64,000 nt of DNA from Pseudomonadota bacterium. GTDB taxonomy: Bacteria > Pseudomonadota > Gammaproteobacteria > Burkholderiales > Chitinibacteraceae. The notes under the pieces were generated by a model. It made no database searches, was not told where the DNA came from, and worked only from the letters and a program-made list of their open reading frames with translations. The position numbers and the translations under genes were made by a program. Each line of letters begins with the position of its first letter. The first letter of the stretch is position 1. The stretch is taken from positions 32,562 to 96,561 of the forward strand of contig JAPLQI010000020.1 in the NCBI GenBank assembly GCA_026399755.1, written 5' to 3'. Shown piece after piece: positions 20,354 to 28,842 of this stretch.

Positions 20354-21510
20354 TGAATATCGCCACTCTGAGGATGGAAAATAATTGCTTGTGCATCGCC
20401 TGCCAAGCGCTTTTCAACGCGGCGGGTTTTATCTAATACTTGCCCTGCTAATTGACCACAAGCGGCATCAATATCATCACCACGCGTTTTACGCACCGTG
20501 GCGATATAACCCGCGTTTATTAAAATATCACGAAACCGTAAGATTGCATCTCTTTGCGAGCGTTTAAAGCCCGAATTAGGGAATGGATTAAACGGAATCA
20601 AATTAAATTTACAGGGCACATCACGCACCAAAGCCACAAGTTCGCGCGCGTTTTCTACGCTGTCATTAATACCATCGAGCATCACATATTCGAAGGTAAT
20701 AAAATCACGCGGTGCCTTTTCTAAATAACGTGTACACGCTGCTAATAACTGGTGCAGCGGGTATTTTTTATTAATAGGCACGATATCGTCACGGATTCTA
20801 TCATTAGGCGCGTGTAAGGACACCGCTAATGCCACCGGACAATCTTCACGCAAGCGATCAATCGCCGGCACAATGCCAGATGTAGACAAGGTGACGCGGC
20901 GGCGAGACAAGCCGTAAGCATTGTCATCCAGCATCAGTTTCATGGCAGCCACCACATTATCGTAGTTAGCCAGTGGCTCGCCCATGCCCATCATCACCAC
21001 ATTAGACACAATGCGGGTGTCGCCATTTCTATTGTCGGCCAAGCCTGCATCACCTAGACGCGAAGCATCCAGAGACATGCGGCGATTAGCCCACCACAGC
21101 TGACCAATGATTTCAGCCGTGCTTAAATTTCTGTTAAAGCCCTGACGCGCCGTTGAGCAAAAACCACAATCAAGCGCACAGCCCACCTGACTCGACACGC
21201 AAAGCGTACCTCGGTCGTCTTCGGGAATAAACACCGCTTCAACGCCGTTGCCCGTACCCACATCCAGCAGCCATTTACGCGTGCCATCTTTAGCAATTTG
21301 CTCCGCCATTAAGCCAGGCGGTGTGACTGCTGCATCTAAGGCCAGTTTTTGCCGAAACGATTTGGCGATATCGGTCATCGCATCAAAATCTGGCTCGCCG
21401 CGCTGATGAATCCACTTCATCAACTGCTTGGCGCGAAACGGCTTCTCGCCATATTGCGCCATCAACTCGGCCAAACCCGCCGCATCATAATCCAACAAAT
21501 TAACTGACAT
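20350..21510 (-). CDS. rlmN: Dual-specificity 23S rRNA/tRNA methyltransferase RlmN
   Basis: Radical SAM enzyme (386 residues) that methylates C2 of adenine 2503 in 23S rRNA and A37 in some tRNAs. The iron-sulfur motif CALDCGFC places cysteines at 111, 115 and 118. The SAM-binding segment [13 protein letters not shown] and the second catalytic cysteine in [10 protein letters not shown] near residue 355 are present. Length and gene order (ndk-rlmN-pilF) are typical. Confidence 0.97.
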   Translation of the reverse strand: MSVNLLDYDAAGLAELMAQYGEKPFRAKQLMKWIHQRGEPDFDAMTDIAKSFRQKLALDAAVTPPGLMAEQIAKDGTRKWLLDVGTGNGVEAVFIPEDDRGTLCVSSQVGCALDCGFCSTARQGFNRNLSTAEIIGQLWWANRRMSLDASRLGDAGLADNRNGDTRIVSNVVMMGMGEPLANYDNVVAAMKLMLDDNAYGLSRRRVTLSTSGIVPAIDRLREDCPVALAVSLHAPNDRIRDDIVPINKKYPLHQLLAACTRYLEKAPRDFITFEYVMLDGINDSVENARELVALVRDVPCKFNLIPFNPFPNSGFKRSQRDAILRFRDILINAGYIATVRKTRGDDIDAACGQLAGQVLDKTRRVEKRLAGDAQAIIFHPQSGDIQ

Positions 21511-21645
21511 TACTCTTACCCACTATAAAAATCACTACTCAGCTACTACAGCTGCGAGATGTGCCAAGCAAGTTACTATGCAGCTTACTGCCCAGCACAT
21601 TACTCACAATAAACCCGCCAGACACCAAGCATCTGGCAAGCTTAA

Positions 21646-22071
21646 TTAGCGGCTGTAAACTTCGGATGAAGCAAAGAAGTAAGCGATTTCGATCGCTGCA
21701 TTTTCAGCAGAATCAGAACCGTGTACCGCATTTGCATCGATAGAATCAGCGAAATCAGCACGGATTGTGCCGGCAACTGCTTCTTTAGGATTGGTTGCGC
21801 CCATCAAATCACGGTTCTTCAAGATCGCGCCTTCGCCTTCCAGTGCTTGAATCATGACTGGACCGGAGATCATAAAGTTCACGAGGTCGTTAAAGAAAGG
21901 ACGTGCAGCATGTACAGCGTAGAAGCCTTCAGCTTCAGCGCGGGACAACTGTTTCATTTTAGCAGCAACAACTTTAAGGCCGGCTGACTCAAAACGATCG
22001 TAGATCTTACCAATTACGTTCTTTGCAACTGCATCAGGCTTAACGATAGAAAGAGTGCGTTCGATAGTCAT
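21646..22071 (-). CDS. ndk: Nucleoside diphosphate kinase Ndk
   Basis: Balances NTP and dNTP pools by phosphate transfer through a histidine. The 141-residue protein starts [18 protein letters not shown] and has the active-site His117 in NAVHGSDS and the GATNPKEA loop. It is the first gene of the long minus-strand block, 135 bases upstream of rlmN. Its 5' region up to 22572 contains the 74-base tandem repeat. Confidence 0.98.
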   Translation of the reverse strand: MTIERTLSIVKPDAVAKNVIGKIYDRFESAGLKVVAAKMKQLSRAEAEGFYAVHAARPFFNDLVNFMISGPVMIQALEGEGAILKNRDLMGATNPKEAVAGTIRADFADSIDANAVHGSDSAENAAIEIAYFFASSEVYSR

Positions 22072-22278
22072 GTAATTCTCCAGAGGTGGTTTTATAAGTA
22101 AAACATTTGCAGCGTATAAAAAAGTCAGCTAGCCTGCTTGCAAATTACGCAAGCTGTACAAATGGATTCAGCAGCTTAAATGCCTTCCCTACACATAAAT
22201 TCAATCGGAACAGGCAAAAACAAGCACTCATCGTGATGCATTTACCCAGCAAAAATTGGATTAGCCGAACATTATAAC

Positions 22279-22518
22279 AAAATTATGTGAAATCGGCCCA
22301 CGTAGTACCAAGCAGCAGCGTAAAACATTGGGTACCAGCTAATCTTGTGAACAAATTTATGCGAAATCGGCCCACGTAGTACCAAGCAGCAGCGTAAAAC
22401 ATTGAGCACCAGCTAATCTTGTGAACTAATTTATGCAAAATCGACCCACGTAGTGCCGAGCTGCAGCGTAAAACATTGGGCACCAGCTAACCTTGCGAAC
22501 AAATTGAAGTGAAATCGG
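22279..22518. repeat. 74-base tandem repeat, three units plus partial ends
   Basis: A 74-base unit starts at 22289, 22363 and 22437, with a partial fourth start at 22511. All units share GAAATCGGCCCACGTAGT, AGCAGCGTAAAACATTG and CACCAGCTAA, with a few substitutions each; unit 3 is the most diverged. It lies between the divergent ndk and SPOR-protein genes. A 66-codon open frame on the minus strand follows the repeat but has no ribosome site and is not called. Just past it, GGCGGG/CCCGCC (22517-22533) forms a small hairpin. Confidence 0.9.
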
Positions 22519-22572
22519 CGGGCTTCACCCGCCCTAAGCGCTATTGATAACAACACCAAGCGAAATCAAGCA

Positions 22573-23328
22573 ATGAATGACGCACTAGACCCCATCTTGC
22601 AGCAAGAATCCCAACGTCGCCTAAAAGTACAACTAGCATGGCGACTTGGCATTGCGGCCACATTAATTGTACTGGTGCTCTTTGGCATCAACTGGCTAGA
22701 TCAGCAAAAAGAAGCACCACCCTCAGTCCTCACGCCCATTCCCCTTATCGCCCCACCGGTCACTGAAGTAGAGCCCTTGCCACTTCCAACAAGCGCCCCC
22801 ATCGCCAGTGCCGCCATAGAAGCCAGCAGCGCACTGAGTGTGCATGCACCCATTGCATCCAGCTCGGCATCAGGCGTCATCGAAGGCGCTAACCGTAGAC
22901 CAACACCAACGCCGCCCTCGCTGACACCCCGCCCAAGCATCAGCAAGCCAACACTTAAACTAGAAGCCATTAATCCAGCGGTCAGCAGCACACAAAAACC
23001 CGCACCAGAAAGCGCCGTGACTGCAGCCAAACCTGAGCCAACAACCCGCCCTGCGTCAGTGACCCAAGCCCCGCAAAGCACACCCGTCGCTGCGCCACTC
23101 CCTTATCCAGCCGCGCAGCACACCCCAAATGGCTATACCGTGCAAGCAGGTGTTTTCTTGCAAGCACAAAATGCAGGCAAATTACTCAGCCAACTTAAAG
23201 CCGCAGGCATCCCCGCCTTTGCCGAAACCCGTGTGCAAATTGGCCCGTTTAAAGACAAAGCCAGTGCCGATGCCGCAGCAGCAAAACTAAAACGCATGGG
23301 CATTGATCCGATTGTGCGTGGCAATTAA
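22573..23328 (+). CDS. SPOR-domain inner-membrane protein
   Basis: Bitopic protein of 251 residues: cytoplasmic N-terminus, one helix at about residues 25-42, a long Pro/Ala/Ser/Thr-rich periplasmic linker (50-180) and a C-terminal SPOR domain (about 185-251) starting NGYTVQAGVF. SPOR domains bind denuded septal peptidoglycan, so a role at the division site, as in DedD or FtsN, is likely. It faces ndk across the 74-base repeat and precedes a GNAT gene by 30 bases. It is probably DedD-like but I do not assign a symbol. Confidence 0.85.
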   Translation: MNDALDPILQQESQRRLKVQLAWRLGIAATLIVLVLFGINWLDQQKEAPPSVLTPIPLIAPPVTEVEPLPLPTSAPIASAAIEASSALSVHAPIASSSASGVIEGANRRPTPTPPSLTPRPSISKPTLKLEAINPAVSSTQKPAPESAVTAAKPEPTTRPASVTQAPQSTPVAAPLPYPAAQHTPNGYTVQAGVFLQAQNAGKLLSQLKAAGIPAFAETRVQIGPFKDKASADAAAAKLKRMGIDPIVRGN

Positions 23329-23358
23329 GCGATCCATTTCAAAACAAGGAGAATAGAG

Positions 23359-23802
23359 ATGCAGCAATACTCACTAAGCCTCAGCGACCAAGACGATAAG
23401 CTGGTGCGCCAAGGCATCGTAGCCCCGCTACGTGCTTACAACCAAAGCCAAACCGCCCCTAGCGAGCATCGCCCTCTTGTAATTGCAATAAGAGATAAAG
23501 AGGATCAGGTGATTGGCGGCCTATGGGGCTACACTCACTTTGGCTGGTTGTTTACAGAATTATTAGTGGTGCCCGAAGCACTACGTGGCCAAGGCATTGC
23601 CACAACGCTACTCAAACAAGCCGAACAAGAAGCAATATTGCGTGGCTGCCACGGGGCATGGCTCGATACATTTGAATTTCAAGCAAGAGGCTTTTATGAG
23701 CAACTTGGCTACAGCTGCTTTGGCGAACTAGCCGACTACCCCAAGGGTTTTGCGCGCTTTTTTATGCAAAAACAACTCACCAACCCAAGCCAATCCACAT
23801 AA
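23359..23802 (+). CDS. GNAT family N-acetyltransferase
   Basis: A 147-residue acetyltransferase. The acetyl-CoA-binding segment VVPEALRGQGIATTLLKQAE (about residues 74-93) and the late GFYEQLGYSCFGEL segment mark the GNAT fold; GAWLDTFEFQARGFYEQLGY suggests the YhhY/PhnO-like small-molecule group. AAGGAG precedes the ATG. The substrate is unknown. It may share a transcript with the SPOR gene. Confidence 0.88.
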   Translation: MQQYSLSLSDQDDKLVRQGIVAPLRAYNQSQTAPSEHRPLVIAIRDKEDQVIGGLWGYTHFGWLFTELLVVPEALRGQGIATTLLKQAEQEAILRGCHGAWLDTFEFQARGFYEQLGYSCFGELADYPKGFARFFMQKQLTNPSQST

Positions 23803-23903
23803 ACCCTGAGCTGCTACCCCCATGGCAGGCAGCCACCCTAAATCCATCCTCATTCATAGCAATCATTCTAAATGGGGCGCTTTACCCCCCCCCCAAAAAA
23901 AAC

Positions 23904-23972
23904 CGTCATTCCCGCGTGCTTTTATCGAGAATCCAGCAGCGCCACTGGATTCCTGCCTGCGCGGGAATGACG
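23904..23972. repeat. Nested palindromic repeat with CGTCATTCCCGCG arms
   Basis: Outer arms CGTCATTCCCGCG (23904-23916) and CGCGGGAATGACG (23960-23972) are exact inverted copies; inner arms GAATCCAG (23928-23935) and CTGGATTC (23944-23951) add a second stem. This arm sequence resembles the short dispersed ATTCCC/GGGAAT repeats common in Neisseriales and other Proteobacteria. Just upstream is a run of ten C followed by eight A (23885-23902). It lies between convergent genes. Confidence 0.8.
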
Positions 23973-24103
23973 ATTTGATAGCGATTTAGAATTGCTACAT
24001 GGCAAGTGATGTGATTCAAGGCGCAGAGATGGGCATGCGCTCTTGCTTACGTGTCGAATTTCCTAGCAAGCTAGCAGCACACGCCCATCAGTGGCGGCAC
24101 GCA

Positions 24104-24586
24104 TTATTTCTTAAAGCACTTACGGGAGGCGATCCACTGCACCAATGGCTCGCCATCCTCGTCAACAAGGCTCTCACCGCGCTCAAACCCCAGCTTTTGC
24201 ACTACTTTGATTGAAGCGACATTATCTGGATTGATTTGCGCCAAGACCTCATCAACCTCCTCCCTCAAAAAAGCCAGCCGCATTAACTCTGCCACCGCCG
24301 CCGTTGCAAAACCTTGGCGCTGATAAATGGGCAACACGGCATAACCAAGCTCTACCCGTCCCTTAATGGGCGCTTGTTTAAAGCCGCAACTTCCAAGCAC
24401 CACTTGATCAATGCGACGCAGCATATAAAACGGCCTAGCCCAGCGCTCTGGCACACCCGCTCGCAACATTTGAATCGCACGCTCGGCAACAAAAGCGGGA
24501 AGCCGCTCATTTTCAGAGCATCCAAATATCGCATCCGCTCCTAAATATTTCTGCAAATCAGTTACTTTCTGCAGTTGTAAAGTCAT
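24104..24586 (-). CDS. GNAT family N-acetyltransferase (RimJ/RimL-like)
   Basis: A 160-residue GNAT protein of the RimJ/RimL class: YMLRRIDQVVLGSCGFKQAPIKGRVELGY forms the beta4 region, followed by the CoA loop PIYQRQGFATAAVAELM and the terminal NVASIKVVQKLGFERGES. The start at 24584-24586 is set by AGGTGG; a longer frame from 24604 lacks one. It is convergent with the upstream GNAT gene across the palindromic repeat. Confidence 0.87.
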   Translation of the reverse strand: MTLQLQKVTDLQKYLGADAIFGCSENERLPAFVAERAIQMLRAGVPERWARPFYMLRRIDQVVLGSCGFKQAPIKGRVELGYAVLPIYQRQGFATAAVAELMRLAFLREEVDEVLAQINPDNVASIKVVQKLGFERGESLVDEDGEPLVQWIASRKCFKK

Positions 24587-24840
24587 ACACCACCTTTCAT
24601 GCATTTATGAAGTTCAACACCTAAGATGTAGGACAGGCGCATTGAGTCACGCCTGCCAGCAATAAGGGCTATATCTTCCTATTAGAGCGATCACAAGCTA
24701 CTCAGAATACTCTATTCATATCGTCATAAATCTTACAAACAAGCGTCATTTTTGCTTGCTACTCTGCGCCACTGGCATAGACCTACCCTTGGGTCAATCA
24801 ACCACTATGACGTCCCCTTGAGTCAGTTACGGAGCAAAAG

Positions 24841-25854
24841 ATGAAATTTGTTTTAAGCGCATTGACCCTTGCTTGCTTTATATCCGCCCCTGCTCAAGCA
24901 TGGGATCAAACCACACATAAGCGCATCGTCCTAGATGCCATGGCCTTTATTAAAAACAATCCCGACAGCAATCAATATCAAAAATTAGCCGCTGGCATTA
25001 GCAAGGCAGGCTTTACCTGGGAGCAGTTTGCCAACACGGTAGGCCAAGGCGCTTACGATGTGGATGACTTTGCTGACACTTATCTCTGCGGAGCAACGAC
25101 GGGTAGCTGTCAGATCTCGCCGGTATACAGCACACTAAAAATCGCCCAATACACCTCTTACTGGCACTTTCAAAACCACACCTCTGGCCCTGATGTGCAC
25201 GGTAATAAATTTGGCGGCTACAACTATGCCAAGCTGACCGTTGCAGGCGATATCGATAAGCTGGCAAAAACTTGGTTGATTGGTGATTACCTCGACGATG
25301 GCGCAGGCGGCCTAAAAGGCTGGTTCGGCGATAGCTCCAAATACAATAGTTACGGGCTGACTGAAGCGCATTACCGCCTTGGCGGAAAATCATCGGCCAA
25401 TATGTATGCCGATTTTGAAACCATGCCTTTTCAGCCTATCGACAATCTAGGCCAGTATTGGTGGCAGCAATTTCTAGCAAAGCCTAGCGCGCAAACACTG
25501 GGCTTTGTGATGCATACCACCGATTTGCTGCAACCCCACCACACATGGACCACCTCGGCCAATAATCACTCTGGCTGGGAAACATGGGTTAAAGATTATT
25601 ACGATTCAGAACAACTAAATAATCCTGCGCTTATCTCTGCCGCCTTAAAAGACTTTAGCCCGCTCAAAGCCACCGACACCGACATCCGCCCTCTACTCAC
25701 CGAAGGCGGCACTTATTCTTATAAAAATGGTGGCATCGTTTTATCTTCAAGCGATCATAGCGATCGCGTGCGTGTAGCCAAACTAATGATCCCGCATGCT
25801 ATTGCCATGGTGGTTCATATCTTAAACCGCTCAGCAGAACGCCTCGCTCAGTAA
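24841..25854 (+). CDS. Exported P1 nuclease/phospholipase C superfamily protein
   Basis: A secreted 337-residue protein predicted to be a zinc-dependent phosphodiesterase. The signal peptide ends AQA at residue 20, leaving Trp21 as mature residue 1 and His26 as residue 6; an N-terminal Trp and a His at position 6 are zinc ligands in S1/P1 nucleases. Later candidates are the Asp-rich YDVDDFAD near 76, SYWHFQNHTSG, and MHTTDLLQPHHTW near 222, which resembles HxxxDxxQPxH with the first His shifted by one. The ribosome site is CGGAG. The next two genes encode a periplasmic foldase and an anchored protein, hinting at assisted folding. The substrate (nucleic acid or lipid) is not clear. Confidence 0.75.
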   Translation: MKFVLSALTLACFISAPAQAWDQTTHKRIVLDAMAFIKNNPDSNQYQKLAAGISKAGFTWEQFANTVGQGAYDVDDFADTYLCGATTGSCQISPVYSTLKIAQYTSYWHFQNHTSGPDVHGNKFGGYNYAKLTVAGDIDKLAKTWLIGDYLDDGAGGLKGWFGDSSKYNSYGLTEAHYRLGGKSSANMYADFETMPFQPIDNLGQYWWQQFLAKPSAQTLGFVMHTTDLLQPHHTWTTSANNHSGWETWVKDYYDSEQLNNPALISAALKDFSPLKATDTDIRPLLTEGGTYSYKNGGIVLSSSDHSDRVRVAKLMIPHAIAMVVHILNRSAERLAQ

Positions 25855-25864
25855 TTTAATGACA

Positions 25865-25890
25865 AGCAACACGGCCAGCGCCGTGTTGCT
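25865..25890 (+). promoter_or_regulatory. Intercistronic hairpin before the isomerase gene
   Basis: AGCAACACGGC (25865-25875) and GCCGTGTTGCT (25880-25890) form a perfect 11-bp stem with a CAGC loop. It starts 11 bases after the upstream stop and ends 18 bases before the chosen downstream start. No U-tract follows, so it looks more like a translation-damping or mRNA-processing stem than a full terminator. Confidence 0.6.
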
Positions 25891-25907
25891 CAATGTGGAT
25901 ATACCTC

Positions 25908-27230
25908 ATGCTTAAGCGCCTCGTTTGGCTCATGCTGGCTTTGATCAGCAGCACAAGTCACGCACTCATCAGCTATCAGCTCAGCCATAAAAACATCGCA
26001 GCAAAGCTTGATGATGAAGCCCTGCATTCATTCAGCCTGAGCAATATGCAACAGCTAGCTAGCGGCAAAACCCTTAGCTCAGCAGACCAGCTTGCACAGA
26101 TGCTCAGCCAGCGCTTACTGGCCGCCGAAGCACGCCGCCTATATCCGCCCGAAGCACTCCACCCCGCCAGCAGAATTGCCTTTGCCCGTGACATCGCCAT
26201 CGAAGACAGACTAGCCTCCTCATTGCGTGCTATCTATGGCAAAGAACTAGAGAAAGCCGTGCAAGCACTTCCCGGCGGCACGCTAAAAAGCTTATATATC
26301 GAAGAAAACACCTTAAGTGCCACGCAGCAAGAAGTCGTATTTGGCCCTGCCAAGCAAATCAATCTGGAATACTCCTTAAAACCTGAGCAAATCAATCGCG
26401 CCAAAGAAATCACCCTTGTACGCTATCAGCTCACCACGAAAGGCAGCCTCACACTTTACGATATTTATCATCGGCAAAATGTGCAGGGCCGAATCGAGCT
26501 ATACGCCAAAAATCAAGAGTATTTAAATCAGCAAATTCAAATTGCCTTTGCCAATTTATTTATCATTGATTGGGCAAGCAAACAATTTGGGGCGCAAGCC
26601 GTCAATGATTACCGCCGCAGCTTAAAAGACCAAGAAGACGCCGAAGCGCTGATGAAAATCTATGGCATAGGCGATCAACATGATGTCAGCGATTACTTGA
26701 ATCAATTAGCAAAAAAAACCAGCCCTGCTGAAATAGCCGATTATTATCGCAAACATAAAAATGAATTCAAACGCATTGCCAAAGTGAAAGCTCGGCATAT
26801 CCGCGTGAATAATGAAGCACTAGCCAAAACGCTGATCCTGCAATTAAAACTAGGTGAAGACTTTGCAGCCATTGCCCGGCAACATTCGATTGCCAGCGAT
26901 GCGGAAAAAGGAGGAGATTTAGGCTGGATTACACATCAGGGCGCATTAAACTGGGTTGAACAAATTGCCTTTAGCCAAACCGATATATCCCAAGCCTTTC
27001 GCTCCCCAGTTGGCCCGGATGAAAAGGCAACTTGGGAAATCATTAAAGTTGAGCAGCGCGTAGAAGACTATCAAGCCGCCGATTCAGAATCGGTGCGCTA
27101 TGCAGCCAGCGCACAAATCGCACTGCAAAAATCCAGAGCGCAATTTAAGCGCCTACTGGACCAGCAATGGGAAAATGCAAAAATTGAAATCAATCCATCC
27201 ATAGGTAAAATAAAGCTGAATTTAAAATGA
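25908..27230 (+). CDS. Periplasmic peptidyl-prolyl isomerase, parvulin type
   Basis: Exported 440-residue protein with a signal peptide MLKRLVWLMLALISSTSHA. Residues about 20-280 are helical and carry no motif I recognise. A parvulin domain at about 290-385 is marked by KVKARHIRVNNEALA, LGEDFAAIARQHSIASDAEKGGDLGWI and a C-terminal KVEQRVEDYQ. The architecture recalls SurA/PrsA-type foldases. An in-frame ATG five codons earlier (25893) touches the hairpin; I prefer 25908, although no strong ribosome site is visible. Its position suggests it folds the exported enzyme upstream. The next gene overlaps it by 4 bases. Confidence 0.82.
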   Translation: MLKRLVWLMLALISSTSHALISYQLSHKNIAAKLDDEALHSFSLSNMQQLASGKTLSSADQLAQMLSQRLLAAEARRLYPPEALHPASRIAFARDIAIEDRLASSLRAIYGKELEKAVQALPGGTLKSLYIEENTLSATQQEVVFGPAKQINLEYSLKPEQINRAKEITLVRYQLTTKGSLTLYDIYHRQNVQGRIELYAKNQEYLNQQIQIAFANLFIIDWASKQFGAQAVNDYRRSLKDQEDAEALMKIYGIGDQHDVSDYLNQLAKKTSPAEIADYYRKHKNEFKRIAKVKARHIRVNNEALAKTLILQLKLGEDFAAIARQHSIASDAEKGGDLGWITHQGALNWVEQIAFSQTDISQAFRSPVGPDEKATWEIIKVEQRVEDYQAADSESVRYAASAQIALQKSRAQFKRLLDQQWENAKIEINPSIGKIKLNLK

Positions 27231-27751
27231 AATATCTCATTCTCACATCGGGTCTGATTGCCGTTTTTTTCTGGCTACAAAACAAAGAAGAAAGCCAAGC
27301 GCCTACCATGGCCATCACTACAGCCAAGATAAAGCCTTCAGCAGCACCCGATAAACATTGGCTTGCTCGTTTTTACCCAGAAGCGGGCAATCAAACCGCC
27401 CAAGCGGCAGAAGTACCCGCCGCCGAAAGCATGGCTGAGGCCCGTATTAACGGTGAATCACGCACCCCACCCATCGTCAGGCAAGAGCAGAAAATAGCAG
27501 CGACCCCAACAGAGCTCGCCGATCACGCCGCCTACCAGCAGTATGAAGCACGGCAAAATGTGCAAGAGCTTGCCGCCTTTAGTAAGGCCGTACCGGCACA
27601 GATCGCGCAACTACAGGAGGATATTCGAAAAGGCAAAGCACTAGGCATCGCACCTGAACTCATTGCCCAGCAAGAAAGAAAAGTGACAGAGCTACTGGCA
27701 ATGCGCCAGCAAGTACTGATGGCGCATCCTGAAATCAATTCTGCGCAATAA
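27227..27751 (+). CDS. Uncharacterised membrane-anchored protein
   Basis: A 174-residue protein I do not recognise. A short hydrophobic segment (about residues 3-17) would anchor it. The rest is Ala/Glu/Gln-rich and mostly helical, with a likely coiled coil at about 115-165 (AQIAQLQEDIRKGKALGIAP and following). It overlaps the isomerase gene by 4 bases (ATGA), so the two are translationally coupled and probably act together, possibly as a membrane tether. Convergent with the ASCH gene. Confidence 0.65.
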   Translation: MKYLILTSGLIAVFFWLQNKEESQAPTMAITTAKIKPSAAPDKHWLARFYPEAGNQTAQAAEVPAAESMAEARINGESRTPPIVRQEQKIAATPTELADHAAYQQYEARQNVQELAAFSKAVPAQIAQLQEDIRKGKALGIAPELIAQQERKVTELLAMRQQVLMAHPEINSAQ

Positions 27752-27800
27752 ACATGTCGACAGCGCCACGCACACTGTGTTTTCAACCTAGTCGCAAAAC

Positions 27801-28268
27801 CTAGGCAATATAAATCAACTCAAACTCTTCACAAACCATCTGCATCTTCAGGTCGGCCATTATTCCAAGAGGCTGGCATGCTCTTGTACAGTAAGCCCAA
27901 TGCGCATCTCGCCAATATGCAAGCGAAAAATCCCCCTCGCCCTCTCGCTTGGCAAAGGCTTCATTTACTTCATCAAATGGAATAATCATCACATTTTTGG
28001 TTTCAATAATACACAGTGGTTCGCCCAGCCAATTTGTTACCACACTCAAAGCACCAGGCTCTGGCAATGGCGTCTGTGACGCTTCGTAAACACATAATGG
28101 GCCTGCCGTGGCGCGCTTCACTCCTGCCAAAATTAATGCGGCCAATTCATTTGCACTTGCTTCATTGCCGTCAAAATAAGAAGCGCTATAAAAACGTGCG
28201 GAAACATCGACGCCTATACTTGCTTGGAATTTATCCCAATAAGGGCGTATTAATTCTGGAATCACCAT
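27801..28268 (-). CDS. ASCH domain protein
   Basis: A 155-residue cytoplasmic protein with a PUA-like ASCH fold. The pattern LILAGVKRATAGPL near residue 47, VVTNWLGEPLCIIETKNVMIIPFDEV near 78-104 and EGDFSLAYWRDAHWAYC near 113 is typical of this family. Members bind RNA or act as small amidohydrolases (YqfB). The first ATG preferred is 28266-28268; a TTG precedes it. It ends the minus-strand run that begins with fbpA. Confidence 0.8.
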   Translation of the reverse strand: MVIPELIRPYWDKFQASIGVDVSARFYSASYFDGNEASANELAALILAGVKRATAGPLCVYEASQTPLPEPGALSVVTNWLGEPLCIIETKNVMIIPFDEVNEAFAKREGEGDFSLAYWRDAHWAYCTRACQPLGIMADLKMQMVCEEFELIYIA

Positions 28269-28316
28269 CAATTTATCATCTTATTAAAGATTATTAGCAG
28301 CCTAAGCCCGCGCCCT

Positions 28317-28838
28317 TTAATTTCTCAGCGCCACGCGATCAGGCACATAGAGCACTAACTGCTCTTCATGAATAAATACGCCATCGACCAGCATGGCATT
28401 TTTCTCTAGCCCATAAAGCTCAAAGCCCAAGGCGTAATACAGCGCTTTGGCATTTTTATTTTCTGTATTTACGCTCAAGGTAATTTGCACCAGATGAGGA
28501 TCAGAATAAGCGTCATCAAGCAGCGTTAGTAATAAGCGGCGGGCAATGCCTTTTTTTCGCTGAGCAGCTTGGGTATAAACGCCGAATATATTAGCCTTAT
28601 GCTTTAATTTTGTAGCGCTATTACGCCTTAATCCTGCAATCGCAATTAAATCAGCCTCTACAAATACACCATAAACGGCATCTTGCGGATCACTGAGCAG
28701 CTGCGCAAAGCTTTCAATACTTCGGGCGCGTACTTCTCATACATTTGGCATAAAGGAGACAGGGGAATCTTGCACGGCTTCTAGCCGAATCGCCTTTAGA
28801 GCGGCGGCATCGTGAATCGTCAGATTTCTAATGTGCAT
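28317..28838 (-). pseudogene. GNAT acetyltransferase with in-frame stop
   Basis: Reading from the ATG at 28836-28838 gives MHIRNLTIHDAAALKAIRLE up to SPVSFMPNV, then TGA at 28737-28739. The same frame continues for 139 codons with EVRARSIESFAQLLSD, AGLRRNSATKLKHKANIFGVY, the CoA loop QAAQRKKGIARRLL and NKNAKALYYALGFELYG, a complete GNAT protein of 173 residues. Only this one codon breaks it. It starts 4 bases after the fbpC stop. It could be a nonsense mutation or a sequence error; recoding is unlikely because no such context is visible. Confidence 0.85.
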
Positions 28839-28842
28839 CCTA

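Noticed and set aside
22283..22483. 66-codon open frame across the 74-base repeat
   Set aside because: It simply reads through the tandem repeat with no ribosome site and no recognisable protein.
24001..24214. Plus-strand 71-codon open frame
   Set aside because: Mostly antisense to the GNAT gene, which has clear family motifs.
28737..28739. Selenocysteine or other recoding of TGA in the GNAT gene
   Set aside because: No SECIS-like stem was evident and the family has no selenocysteine; mutation or error is simpler.
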